A stretch of DNA of 33,382 bases from an uncultured Mollicutes bacterium (GTDB lineage Bacteria > Bacillota_I > Bacilli_A > RFN20 > CAG-826). Positions 1-7,831 of the stretch are shown in pieces. Position 1 is the stretch's first letter. Every line of letters begins with the position of its first letter. The notes below the pieces were generated by a model. The model saw only the letters and a list, made by a program, of their open reading frames with translations, did no database searches and was not told the DNA's origin. Location: the NCBI GenBank assembly GCA_937893635.1, contig CALBGF010000068.1:1-33382 (forward strand), read 5' to 3'. The translations under genes were made by a program, and so were the position numbers.

Positions 1-2
1 TG

Positions 3-32
3 TTGACTTGATATATTTATATATCGTATAAT
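3..32 (+). promoter_or_regulatory. str operon promoter
   Basis: A -35 box TTGACT (3-8) and a perfect -10 box TATAAT (27-32) are 18 bp apart, giving a predicted start near base 39 and a leader of about 100 nt before rpsL. This is one of the best sigma-A type promoters in the window, as expected for ribosomal protein genes. Confidence 0.8.
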
Positions 33-50
33 TACTACGCATGTGCACAA

Positions 51-101
51 GACCTAGTGGTCGTTTTTAAAAAGACGACATTGATACACCGGGAATTGTG
101 T
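51..101 (+). promoter_or_regulatory. rpsL leader with overlapping hairpins
   Basis: GACC (51-54) can pair with GGTC (59-62), and GTCGT (60-64) can pair with ACGAC (75-79). The two stems share bases 60-62, so they cannot both form in full. A third short stem can join ACAC (86-89) to GTGT (98-101). This looks like a structured, possibly regulatory 5' leader. No known ribosomal-protein leader family was recognised and there is no T-run that would make it an obvious attenuator. Confidence 0.35.
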
Positions 102-137
102 GTTGCTAGAAGAAATATTTGAAAGGAGAACATACTA

Positions 138-557
138 ATGCCAACTATTAATCAATTAGTACGTAATGGTCGTAGCAAAACTACATTTAAATCCAAAGCT
201 CCTGCATTAAACAAGAGATGGAATTCTTTAAGAAAGAAAGAAACATCACAAGATGCAGCACAAAAACGTGGTGTCTGTACCCGTGTCGGTACTATGACTC
301 CTAAAAAACCAAACTCAGCTTTACGTAAGTACGCTCGTGTACGTTTATCAAATGGTTATGAAGTAACTGCTTATATTGGTGGTGAAGGACATAACTTACA
401 AGAGCACTCAACCGTAATGATCCGTGGTGGACGTGTTAAGGATTTACCAGGTGTTCGTTACCATATTATCCGTGGAACATTAGACTGCGCAGGTATTGAA
501 AAACGCCGTCAATCTCGTTCATTATACGGAACTAAAAAACCTAAAGAAAGCAAATAA
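138..557 (+). CDS. rpsL: 30S ribosomal protein S12
   Basis: S12 sits at the decoding centre of the small ribosomal subunit. The 139-residue product has the family hallmarks [10 protein letters not shown] (55-64) and [14 protein letters not shown] (from about 96). It also has the insertion after residue 25 that Firmicutes S12 carries relative to E. coli. K56 and K101 correspond to E. coli K43 and K88, the usual streptomycin-resistance sites, and both are lysine, so a streptomycin-sensitive allele is predicted. D102 is the residue methylthiolated in some bacteria. The start follows AAAGGAG at about 122-128. It is the first gene of the str operon, 44 bases before rpsG. Confidence 0.98.
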   Translation: MPTINQLVRNGRSKTTFKSKAPALNKRWNSLRKKETSQDAAQKRGVCTRVGTMTPKKPNSALRKYARVRLSNGYEVTAYIGGEGHNLQEHSTVMIRGGRVKDLPGVRYHIIRGTLDCAGIEKRRQSRSLYGTKKPKESK

Positions 558-561
558 TGAT

Positions 562-582
562 TAAACAAATAACAATTGTTTA
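562..582 (+). repeat. Inverted repeat between rpsL and rpsG
   Basis: TAAACAA (562-568) and TTGTTTA (576-582) form a perfect 7-bp inverted repeat directly before the rpsG ribosome site AAGGAAGGAGG (582-592). In E. coli, S7 represses its own operon by binding the S12-S7 intergenic RNA. A similar role here is only an inference, as no sequence match to that site is claimed. Confidence 0.4.
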
Positions 583-601
583 AGGAAGGAGGATTTATTA
601 T

Positions 602-1072
602 ATGCCACGTAAGGGAAGCGTTGCAAAACGCGATGTGTTACCAGATCCAATTTATAACTCAAAACTAGTAACACGATTAATTAACAAAATAATGGTAGAT
701 GGTAAGAGAGGAACTGCTCAAACTATCTTATATAACGCATTTAAGAGAATCGAAGCCAAAACAGAAAAACCTGCAATGGACGTATTCGCAACTGCAATTA
801 ACAACATTATGCCAGAACACGAATTAAAAGTTCGTAGAATTGGTGCCGCTAACTACCAAGTTCCAATCGAAGTATCTCCAGATAGAAAAATCACATTAGG
901 TCTTCGTTGGTTAGTTAACTATGCTCGTTTAAGAAACGAAAAAACAATGGAAGAAAAACTTTGTAACGAAATTATTGATGCCGCTAATGGTACAGGTGCA
1001 TCAGTTAAGAAACGTGAAGATACTCACAAAATGGCAGAAGCTAACAAAGCTTATGCACATTATCGTTGGTAA
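602..1072 (+). CDS. rpsG: 30S ribosomal protein S7
   Basis: S7 nucleates assembly of the 30S head and contacts the 3' domain of 16S rRNA and the E-site tRNA. The product is 156 residues, the usual bacterial length. It begins MPRKG and has the family pattern through the [14 protein letters not shown] region (about 26-39) and the basic C-terminal part [22 protein letters not shown] strong ribosome site (582-592) sets the start. It lies between rpsL and fusA (18-base gap) in the classical str operon order. Confidence 0.98.
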   Translation: MPRKGSVAKRDVLPDPIYNSKLVTRLINKIMVDGKRGTAQTILYNAFKRIEAKTEKPAMDVFATAINNIMPEHELKVRRIGAANYQVPIEVSPDRKITLGLRWLVNYARLRNEKTMEEKLCNEIIDAANGTGASVKKREDTHKMAEANKAYAHYRW

Positions 1073-1090
1073 TAGGAGGAAGTATTTCAA

Positions 1091-3169
1091 ATGGCTCGTG
1101 AATATGATTTAGCCCATACCCGTAATATTGGTATTATGGCCCATATTGATGCTGGTAAAACAACAACAACAGAGCGTATCTTGTTCTATACAGGTAAGAT
1201 TCACAAGATTGGTGAAGTCCATGATGGTGGAGCTACTATGGACTGGATGGTTCAAGAACAAGAAAGAGGTATTACAATTACTTCCGCTGCAACTACTGCA
1301 TTCTGGAAAGGTAACCGTATTAACGTTATCGACACTCCGGGACACGTCGACTTTACTGTAGAAGTTGAACGTTCATTACGTGTACTTGATGGTGCTGTTA
1401 CAGTACTTGATGGTAAAAACGGTGTTGAACCACAAACTGAAACTGTTTGGAGACAAGGTAGTAAATATGGCGTTCCACGTATTGTTTTCGTAAACAAACT
1501 AGACGCTATTGGTGCTGATTTTGATATGTGTGTTGAAACATTACACTCAAGATTAGCTGCTAACGCTGCTGCTATTCAATATCCAATCGGAATTGAATCA
1601 AGTTTAAGCGGTGTTATCGATATTATTGAAAGAAAAGCATGGAATTATTCTAGTGATAAGGCTGCTGCTCCAACTGAAGGACCAATTCCTGAAGAATACA
1701 AAGAAAAAGTTGAAGTTTTACGTCAAGAATTATTAGAAAGATTAGCTTCTTTCGATGATGATTTAATGATGATGGTATTAGATGGACAAGAAGTTCCTGT
1801 CGATTTAATCAAAAATACTATTCGTAAGGCTGTTTTAACTGGCGAATTCTTCCCAGTTTTAGCAGGATCTGCTTATAAAAATAAGGGTATTCAATTATTA
1901 CTTGATGCAGTCATTGACTACTTACCAAGCCCACTTGATATCCCACCTGCAGTAGGTACATTACCAGACGGATCAGAATATAAATGTATCCCAGATGATA
2001 ATGCTCCATTAGCAGCATTAGCATTTAAGATTGCTACTGACCCATTCGTTGGTCGTTTAGCTTACTTCAGAGTTTACTCTGGTGTTGCTAAAGCTGGTAG
2101 TTATGTCTTAAATTCAACTAAAGGTGTCAAAGAAAGATTTGGCCGTTTAGTATTAATGCACTCTAACCACCGTCAAGAAGTTGAATCAGTACACGCTGGT
2201 GAAATCGCAGCCGTTATCGGTTTAAAGAACACTACAACTGGTGATACACTTTGTGACGAAAAATTAGATGTTGTATTAGAAAAAATGGAATTCCCAGAAC
2301 CAGTTATCGAAGAAGCTATTGAACCAAAATCAAAAGCTGACCAAGATAAAATGACTTTAGCTTTAATTAAATTAGCTGAAGAAGATCCAACATTCCGTGT
2401 TCATACAAATAACGAAACTGGACAAACTATTATTGCTGGTGTTGGTGAATTACACTTAGATATTATCGTTGATCGTTTAAAAAGAGAATTTAACGTTCAA
2501 TGTAATGTTGGTGCTCCACAAGTTGGATATCGTGAAACTATTAAAACAACCGCAGAATGTGAAGGTAAATACATTAAACAATCTGGTGGTCGTGGACAAT
2601 ATGGTCACGTATGGATTAAATTCGAACCAAACCCTGGTAAGGGATTTGAATTCGTCGACGCTATCGTCGGTGGTACTGTACCACGTGAATACATTAAACC
2701 AACTGAAGATGGTTTACGCGATTCATTAAATCGTGGTTTAATCGCTGGATATCCAGTTGTTGATATCAAAGCAACATTATTCGATGGATCTTACCATGAT
2801 GTCGACTCATCTGAAGCTGCTTATAAAATTGCTGCATCTATGGCATTAAAAGAAGCTGCTAGAAAATGTAATCCAGTTATTCTTGAACCAGTTATGAAAG
2901 TTGAAATTACTGTTCCACAAGAATATATGGGCGATGTAATGGGTGATATTACAAAACGTCGTGGTACTATTGAAGGTATGAATCAACGTGGTAATGCACA
3001 AATTATTGATGCATCTATTCCACTTGCAACAATGTTTGGTTACGTTACAGATTTACGTTCGTTTACTCAAGGTCGTGGAAACTACACAATGCAATTCGAT
3101 CATTTCCAAGAATGCCCACGCTTTGTAGCTGATGAAATTATTAAAAAATCTGGCATGTCAAACCGCTAA
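1091..3169 (+). CDS. fusA: Elongation factor G
   Basis: EF-G is the GTPase that drives ribosomal translocation and, with RRF, ribosome recycling. The 692-residue length is typical. GTPase motifs are visible: G1 AHIDAGKTT (17-25), G3 DTPGH (81-85) and G4 NKLD (135-138, where NKMD is more usual). Domains II to V follow, including the domain IV segment with [16 protein letters not shown] at 1074-1079 precedes the start. Codon use favours C-ending and CGT codons, as in the other translation genes here, consistent with high expression. Open frames on the other strand across this gene are shadows. Confidence 0.98.
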   Translation: MAREYDLAHTRNIGIMAHIDAGKTTTTERILFYTGKIHKIGEVHDGGATMDWMVQEQERGITITSAATTAFWKGNRINVIDTPGHVDFTVEVERSLRVLDGAVTVLDGKNGVEPQTETVWRQGSKYGVPRIVFVNKLDAIGADFDMCVETLHSRLAANAAAIQYPIGIESSLSGVIDIIERKAWNYSSDKAAAPTEGPIPEEYKEKVEVLRQELLERLASFDDDLMMMVLDGQEVPVDLIKNTIRKAVLTGEFFPVLAGSAYKNKGIQLLLDAVIDYLPSPLDIPPAVGTLPDGSEYKCIPDDNAPLAALAFKIATDPFVGRLAYFRVYSGVAKAGSYVLNSTKGVKERFGRLVLMHSNHRQEVESVHAGEIAAVIGLKNTTTGDTLCDEKLDVVLEKMEFPEPVIEEAIEPKSKADQDKMTLALIKLAEEDPTFRVHTNNETGQTIIAGVGELHLDIIVDRLKREFNVQCNVGAPQVGYRETIKTTAECEGKYIKQSGGRGQYGHVWIKFEPNPGKGFEFVDAIVGGTVPREYIKPTEDGLRDSLNRGLIAGYPVVDIKATLFDGSYHDVDSSEAAYKIAASMALKEAARKCNPVILEPVMKVEITVPQEYMGDVMGDITKRRGTIEGMNQRGNAQIIDASIPLATMFGYVTDLRSFTQGRGNYTMQFDHFQECPRFVADEIIKKSGMSNR

Positions 3170-3172
3170 TTT

Positions 3173-3197
3173 AATATTTATTTAATTAATAAATATT
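3173..3197 (+). repeat. AT-only hairpin between fusA and tuf
   Basis: AATATTTATT (3173-3182) and AATAAATATT (3188-3197) form a perfect 10-bp stem around a 5-base loop. It has no G-C pair and no T-run follows, so it is a poor terminator. It may be an mRNA processing or stability element, and its 3' end overlaps the candidate tuf -35 box. Confidence 0.45.
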
Positions 3198-3224
3198 GAT
3201 TTTAAAACCAATTTGCTATATTAT
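3196..3224 (+). promoter_or_regulatory. Possible internal promoter for tuf
   Basis: TTGATT (3196-3201) and TATTAT (3219-3224) are 17 bp apart in the 99-base fusA-tuf gap, which would let tuf be transcribed above the rest of the operon. Separate tuf promoters are common in bacteria. The boxes are good but AT-rich background makes chance matches frequent. Confidence 0.4.
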
Positions 3225-3268
3225 GAATTCAGTTAGAATTTTTATTAGAAAATAAGGAGGAAATTCAA

Positions 3269-4453
3269 ATGGCAAAAGAAAAATTTGATAGAAGTAAAGT
3301 CCACGTTAATATTGGTACTATCGGTCACGTTGACCATGGTAAAACAACATTAACAGCGGCCATCACTAATGTTTTAGCTAAACAAGGTGGTGCTAAGGCT
3401 ACAGCATATGACCAAATCGATGCTGCACCAGAAGAAAAAGCTCGTGGTATAACAATTAACACAGCTCACATTGAGTACACAACTGCAAAACGTCACTACG
3501 CTCACGTAGACTGTCCGGGACACGCTGACTATGTTAAAAACATGATCACTGGTGCTGCTCAAATGGATGGCGCTATCTTAGTTGTTGCTGCAACTGATGG
3601 TGTTATGCCTCAAACTCGTGAACACATCTTACTTGCTCGTCAAGTTGGTGTTCCTTACATCGTTGTCTTCTTAAATAAGACAGACTTAGTTGATGATCCA
3701 GAATTAATCGACTTAGTTGAAATGGATGTTCGTGAATTATTAAATTCATATGGATATCCAGGAGATACTACTCCAATTATCCGTGGTTCTGCAAGATTAG
3801 CTCTTGATGGAGACCCAGAAGCTGAAAAAGCAATTCTTGAATTAATGGATGCTGTTGATACATATATCCCAGATCCAGTTCGTTCGAATGACTTACCATT
3901 CTTACTCCCAATCGAAGACGTACTTACAATTACAGGTCGTGGTACTGTCGTTACTGGTAGAGTTGAACGTGGTATGTTAAAATTAAACGATGAAGTTGAA
4001 ATCGTTGGTATTAAACCTACTAAGAAGTCTGTTGTTACAGGTATCGAAATGTTCCGTAAATTATTAGACTTCGCTGAAGCTGGAGATAACGTCGGTGTTT
4101 TACTCCGTGGCGTTAACCGTGATGAAGTAGTTCGTGGTCAAGTTCTTGCTAAACCAGGATCAGTTACTCCACATACAAAATTCGTTGCTTCTGTATACGT
4201 TTTAACAAAAGAAGAAGGTGGACGTCATACTGCTTTCTTATCTAACTATCGTCCTCAATTCTATTTCCGTACAACTGATATTACAGGTGTTATTACACTT
4301 CCAGCTGACGTTGAAATGGTTATGCCAGGTGATAACGTTACATTAACTGTTGAATTAATTCACCCAGTTGCAATTGAAAAAGGTACTAAGTTCTCTATCC
4401 GTGAAGGTGGACGTACTGTTGGTGCTGGTACTGTTAGCGAAATTCTTAAATAA
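3269..4453 (+). CDS. tuf: Elongation factor Tu
   Basis: EF-Tu is the GTPase that delivers aminoacyl-tRNA to the ribosomal A site. The product is 394 residues, the normal length. Motifs: G1 GHVDHGKTT (19-27), G3 DCPGH (81-85, with the catalytic histidine at 85) and G4 NKTD (136-139). The two beta-barrel domains follow, ending in [10 protein letters not shown]. The ribosome site AAGGAGG (about 3254-3260) is strong. It is the last gene of the str operon and is followed at once by a strong terminator. Confidence 0.98.
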   Translation: MAKEKFDRSKVHVNIGTIGHVDHGKTTLTAAITNVLAKQGGAKATAYDQIDAAPEEKARGITINTAHIEYTTAKRHYAHVDCPGHADYVKNMITGAAQMDGAILVVAATDGVMPQTREHILLARQVGVPYIVVFLNKTDLVDDPELIDLVEMDVRELLNSYGYPGDTTPIIRGSARLALDGDPEAEKAILELMDAVDTYIPDPVRSNDLPFLLPIEDVLTITGRGTVVTGRVERGMLKLNDEVEIVGIKPTKKSVVTGIEMFRKLLDFAEAGDNVGVLLRGVNRDEVVRGQVLAKPGSVTPHTKFVASVYVLTKEEGGRHTAFLSNYRPQFYFRTTDITGVITLPADVEMVMPGDNVTLTVELIHPVAIEKGTKFSIREGGRTVGAGTVSEILK

Positions 4454-4478
4454 TTTCCTTAACTAAAAAAATTAAATT

Positions 4479-4508
4479 AGGATTCGATTTATTCGAGTCC
4501 TTTTTTTT
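4479..4508 (+). terminator. Terminator of the str operon
   Basis: AGGATTCGA (4479-4487) pairs with TCGAGTCCT (4493-4501) through nine pairs, one of them G-T, around a 5-base loop. Eight T follow (4501-4508). This is a clear Rho-independent terminator 25 bases after tuf. Confidence 0.9.
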
Positions 4509-4516
4509 GTTATAAT
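4508..4516 (+). promoter_or_regulatory. Extended -10 promoter for the 93-residue gene
   Basis: TGTTATAAT (4508-4516) is a perfect extended -10 element (TG-n-TATAAT) right after the tuf terminator. There is no good -35 box, which extended -10 promoters can do without. Transcription would begin near 4523, leaving only a short leader containing GGTGAT. Confidence 0.55.
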
Positions 4517-4535
4517 TTTTTTGGTGATGTCATAA

Positions 4536-4817
4536 ATGTTATTAATTTCAGAATTGGGTAAATATATTACTATTTTCATTACATTAGAACTTGTATCACT
4601 TTTTCCTATTATTCTTTGGCAAATTGCTAAGAAAAATTTTGCTAAAAATGACATAAGATTAAAACGCATTACCACTTGGGCAATGCGCTCAATTTTTTGT
4701 GCCATCTTATGCACAATTTTATTTATAGTTTTACCTAATTTTCGTGTTAAATTGATTTTTTTAACAGCAATTTTAATAGTATTTAATGCTCTTTTATTTA
4801 AAACAAAATTACTTTAA
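4536..4817 (+). CDS. Small membrane protein of unknown function
   Basis: No family was recognised. The 93-residue product looks like a three-helix membrane protein. Hydrophobic stretches lie at about 2-30, 48-67 and 72-88, with basic residues between the first two (KKNFAKNDIRLKR), suggesting a cytoplasmic loop. Supporting evidence is the extended -10 element just upstream, a weak GGTGAT ribosome site (4523-4528) and a coherent membrane topology. It runs into the convergent LysM gene, overlapping its last nine bases, with no terminator between them. Confidence 0.6.
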   Translation: MLLISELGKYITIFITLELVSLFPIILWQIAKKNFAKNDIRLKRITTWAMRSIFCAILCTILFIVLPNFRVKLIFLTAILIVFNALLFKTKLL

Positions 4818-5486
4818 TAATACTTTTTTAGCAAAAGTTATATATTTATCGACAATATCAATAAATATTGTCTCGGCTTCTTCATATTTTTTGGCAATCA
4901 TTTTTAGAATGAATAATTGCCATTTTTTAAATATCTCTAATAAGTTAACATTTGAACTTTCAATAACATCTTTGCCAAGTTCTTCAATGTTATCCATTAA
5001 ATCATTAATATGACTATTGAATTTTGTAATACCAGATTTATCATTTATGGTTACTAAATCGACAAATGTTAGTAATTCATCTTCTAATTCCACTACAATG
5101 GCTCTAATATTGTAACTATTTGCTAATGGAATATGTTTATCAATACATTCAATAATACTATCAACACTTTTTCTTAAACTATCCATAATTGCAGGAACAT
5201 AATCAGGTGTAAACATTTTTGCCAATATACTCTCTTTTACAGCAAAAACGTGATACATATAAGTAAGCAAGCATTGATTATCAACACACGCTGTTATTTT
5301 AGGTGGAATATCTCTACTTTCCATAATTGGAATATTTAGTGGTTGTCCACTGTGAATATGAGAATATCTTAGTATCGGATTAAGTCGGATTAGTTCTCCT
5401 TCGTCGATCTTAAATTTATTAGAAATACTTTTAATTGTTTCATTTGGTTGTACAACATATAATTGCATTTTAGTAAAATTTTCCAT
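4809..5486 (-). CDS. LysM-domain protein without signal peptide
   Basis: The N-terminus (residues 8-53 from the chosen start) is a LysM domain: it begins LYVVQPNETIKSISNKF and ends near SGQPLNIP. LysM usually binds peptidoglycan or related glycans. Residues 65-225 look mostly helical, and no family was recognised there. There is no signal peptide or membrane segment, so the protein may stay in the cytoplasm or leave by an unusual route. The chosen start gives 225 residues. An upstream ATG at 5501 is in frame, but the ribosome site GGAGG would then lie inside the coding region, so the ATG at 5486 is preferred. The gene diverges from the RDD gene at 5589. Confidence 0.85.
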   Translation of the reverse strand: MENFTKMQLYVVQPNETIKSISNKFKIDEGELIRLNPILRYSHIHSGQPLNIPIMESRDIPPKITACVDNQCLLTYMYHVFAVKESILAKMFTPDYVPAIMDSLRKSVDSIIECIDKHIPLANSYNIRAIVVELEDELLTFVDLVTINDKSGITKFNSHINDLMDNIEELGKDVIESSNVNLLEIFKKWQLFILKMIAKKYEEAETIFIDIVDKYITFAKKVLLK

Positions 5487-5558
5487 ATATACCTCCAGCA
5501 ATAAAATGCTATGCGAAAATATGTTTTTTTATTCTATTTTATTTTTAAACAAATAATG

Positions 5559-5564
5559 TATAAT
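5559..5564 (+). promoter_or_regulatory. -10 box of the RDD gene pair
   Basis: A perfect TATAAT lies 25 bases before the chosen start at 5589. No convincing -35 box is visible. Its position means that ATG codons further upstream cannot be the start on this transcript. Confidence 0.5.
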
Positions 5565-5588
5565 ATAGAAAAGTTAGGACGTGAATAT

Positions 5589-6638
5589 ATGGAATATGCA
5601 ATAAATGAAAATAGTAGTAAAAATATAGAAAAAAACAATATAGATACTATTGTTCCACCAGTTCAACGCGCAAGTTTATCAAAAAGAATAATAGCAGTAA
5701 TTTTGGATTTTTTCATTTTTGTATTTTTAATGTTTTTAATTCAACCTTTTGCAATAAATCCCATTGTTAAACATTTTGCAAAAGATTACAACATGCATGA
5801 AAATCAAATTTTAACATACTATAAAGAATCAGGATTAGCCACTGTTACCGATGATAATAAATTACAAGCCGTTGACAAAGAAAAATATATTGAAGTAAGT
5901 CAAAAATATTTTAATGAATACTGTTCTAGTGGAGACGATGGGAAGGCATGTTCAAGTAATAAAAAGACATTCAAAGAAATTTTAGCTGAAAATGAAGATT
6001 TTAAAGATAAATATGAATTTGATGAAGAAGGTAATTTTCAAGTAAAAAAAGATGAAAATGAAACTGATGATGATTTCAATACTAAAAAAGAAAATTTGGA
6101 ATATAGCATTTATATAAAAAGTGTAACATATCTTACAAATTCTCAAGCTTTTAAAGAACATTATGCATATATAAATACTGTTTCTACAATTTCTATTTGT
6201 ATTTCAACGACAATTTCTTTAATTGTATGTTATTTATTACCATCATTAATAAGCAAAAAATCACAAACAATAGGCCAAATGATTTTTGGCTTATCGGTTG
6301 TAAATAAAGATGGATATAAAGCAAAAAAGTGGCAAATTTTAGTTAGATTCTTAGCTTTTTCAATTTTAAATTTTGTGTTAGGTATAACATTCTTTATGAT
6401 TGTACCTTTAATATCTTTAGTTATGATGTTTTTTACAAAAAACAATACGACTTTACATGATTTATGTTCACAAACAATTGTTATAGATGACAAATTATCA
6501 ACGATATACGATAATAAAGAAGCACAAATAAAGGCAGTTCAAAAAGAATCTGAAATTGAAACTAATTTTATAGAAATTTCAACAAAAGATGATAATGAAA
6601 TTAATGCTAAAAAGGAAGATAATGAAAATGAAAGATAA
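5589..6638 (+). CDS. RDD family membrane protein (copy 1)
   Basis: RDD proteins are multi-helix membrane proteins; some are linked to ion transport, but most have no known role. Visible are the RDD-type first helix (KRIIAVILDFFIFVF, 32-46) and helices at about 196-220 and 253-282. The typical block GQMIFGLSVVNKDGYKAKK (229-247) is followed by TLHDLCSQTIVIDD (288-301). A loop of about 140 residues separates helices 1 and 2, much longer than usual, and carries cysteines C112 and C121. The start at 5589 (349 residues) is preferred to one at 5511 because of the -10 box at 5559 and the TTAGGA ribosome site at 5574-5579. The C-terminal tail is highly charged. It is followed by an overlapping paralogue. 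Confidence 0.85.
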   Translation: MEYAINENSSKNIEKNNIDTIVPPVQRASLSKRIIAVILDFFIFVFLMFLIQPFAINPIVKHFAKDYNMHENQILTYYKESGLATVTDDNKLQAVDKEKYIEVSQKYFNEYCSSGDDGKACSSNKKTFKEILAENEDFKDKYEFDEEGNFQVKKDENETDDDFNTKKENLEYSIYIKSVTYLTNSQAFKEHYAYINTVSTISICISTTISLIVCYLLPSLISKKSQTIGQMIFGLSVVNKDGYKAKKWQILVRFLAFSILNFVLGITFFMIVPLISLVMMFFTKNNTTLHDLCSQTIVIDDKLSTIYDNKEAQIKAVQKESEIETNFIEISTKDDNEINAKKEDNENER

Positions 6639-7641
6639 TAATGAAATAAAAGTAGAATCACAAACATCACAAACTGAAGAAATTAAACCATCTGTAGAAA
6701 AGGCGGGTTTAGGTAAAAGAACAATCGCAGGAATTATTGATCTTTTTATTATGTTATTTATCGCTATCTCTTTGTTTAATCTTGCAGTAGTCCCAATATT
6801 TAATTTATCTAGTAACGTAAAACAAGTACAAAGTGATTTAAATCAATTAATGCTTGATTCTCATTTATATAACTGGAATGAAGATTCAAAAGCGTTTGAA
6901 TTAGTTGATGAGAGTAAATATATTGAATCTGCCAAATATTATGTTGAAGATTATTGCGCACATACAACTACAGAAGGGGCTTGTTCCGCAATTAAGGGAA
7001 AGAATACTTTAGCAACTGTCGTTTATGAGTATAAAGACTCTTCAGATAATTATGTATTTAAAGATTTTTATAATGAAAATTTTGAGTATATAGGTGAAGC
7101 TGATAAACAAAAAGAAATTGAAAAACAAGTCTATTACTTGGTCGGCAATTATTTTAGAGCAAGTGATGCTTATAAAAAATTAAATAAACAATATACGTTA
7201 TATTTTAATGCAGAAGCATATATTTCGCTTTTTATTGCATCAGCTTTAACTTATTTACTTGTACCAATGCTAACTAAAAATGGTAAAACATTTGGTAAAA
7301 TGATGTTCCAATTAAGTCTTGCTAATGCAAAAGGTTATAAAATAAAGAAATCGCAAATAGTGGTTAGATTTTTAAGTTTCTTTGTAGTTAATATCTTACT
7401 AGGTATAATGACTATGTTTATCTTGCCATTTATTTCATTTACTATCATGGTGTTCTCAAAGAAGAATAACACAATTCATGATTACCTTTCCGCTACTATG
7501 GTTATTGACGATCGTTTTTCATTAATCTACAACAATGAAGAAGAACATTTAGAATCTTTAAAAAGGCAAGAAAAAGATCAAGAAGAAATTATTCTAAATC
7601 GTCAAAAAATCAAAGAGGAAAAAGACCAAGATAAAAAATAG
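6628..7641 (+). CDS. RDD family membrane protein (copy 2)
   Basis: This paralogue of the gene at 5589 has the same architecture. A first helix contains KRTIAGIIDLFIML (30-43), followed by a long extracytoplasmic-looking loop (about 60-195). Later helices surround GKMMFQLSLANAKGYKIKKSQ, and TIHDYLSATMVIDD (282-295) follows. The loop cysteines C110 and C119 match copy 1 in spacing (C-x8-C) and context (KYIE...YC). The C-terminal tail is charged and probably helical. AAGGAAG (6612-6618) fits the ATG at 6628, giving 337 residues and an 11-base overlap with copy 1, so the two are translationally coupled. A perfect terminator follows. Confidence 0.85.
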   Translation: MKDNNEIKVESQTSQTEEIKPSVEKAGLGKRTIAGIIDLFIMLFIAISLFNLAVVPIFNLSSNVKQVQSDLNQLMLDSHLYNWNEDSKAFELVDESKYIESAKYYVEDYCAHTTTEGACSAIKGKNTLATVVYEYKDSSDNYVFKDFYNENFEYIGEADKQKEIEKQVYYLVGNYFRASDAYKKLNKQYTLYFNAEAYISLFIASALTYLLVPMLTKNGKTFGKMMFQLSLANAKGYKIKKSQIVVRFLSFFVVNILLGIMTMFILPFISFTIMVFSKKNNTIHDYLSATMVIDDRFSLIYNNEEEHLESLKRQEKDQEEIILNRQKIKEEKDQDKK

Positions 7642-7670
7642 AAAAAACAGCGTTTTTGTCGCTGTTTTTT
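7642..7670 (+). terminator. Terminator after the RDD pair
   Basis: AAAAAACAGCG (7642-7652) and CGCTGTTTTTT (7660-7670) form a perfect 11-bp stem with a 7-base loop and a T-run in the 3' arm. The A-rich 5' arm would let it act in both directions. Confidence 0.9.
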
Positions 7671-7729
7671 ATGCATAAAAAGTAAAAATTTGAATATGTT
7701 TTTAATGTAATTAAAAAACAAAAATGAAT

Positions 7730-7753
7730 GCGCTTTCTAAAAAGCCCTTTTTT
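7730..7753 (+). terminator. Weaker second terminator-like hairpin
   Basis: GCGCTTT (7730-7736) and AAAGCCC (7741-7747) pair with one C-C mismatch and are followed by six T. Flanking A-rich and T-rich runs (from about 7712 and to 7757) could extend the stem. It overlaps the candidate promoter of the ABC transporter operon. Confidence 0.4.
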
Positions 7754-7779
7754 GTTTGCATAGCATTATGATATATGAT
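7752..7779 (+). promoter_or_regulatory. Candidate promoter of the ABC transporter/nuclease operon
   Basis: TTGTTT (7752-7757) and TATGAT (7774-7779) are 16 bp apart. The predicted start near 7786 places the 18-bp palindrome at 7799-7816 in the leader. Other pairings are possible, for example TTTGCA with TGATAA, so the exact boxes are uncertain. Confidence 0.45.
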
Positions 7780-7798
7780 AACATTTTATTGTAAGTGG

Positions 7799-7816
7799 AC
7801 AGTATTTAAATACTGT
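7799..7816 (+). promoter_or_regulatory. 18-bp perfect palindrome before the ABC operon
   Basis: ACAGTATTT and AAATACTGT form an uninterrupted palindrome ending three bases before the AAGGAG ribosome site (7819-7824). It is a strong candidate operator for a dimeric repressor. As RNA it could also fold into a hairpin next to the ribosome site. No regulator gene adjoins it, so the family is unknown. Confidence 0.6.
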
Positions 7817-7831
7817 AGAAGGAGAAAAAAC

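Noticed and set aside
1109..1497. Several open frames overlapping the start of fusA on both strands
   Set aside because: These are shadows of a highly biased fusA sequence; none has a ribosome site or recognisable product.
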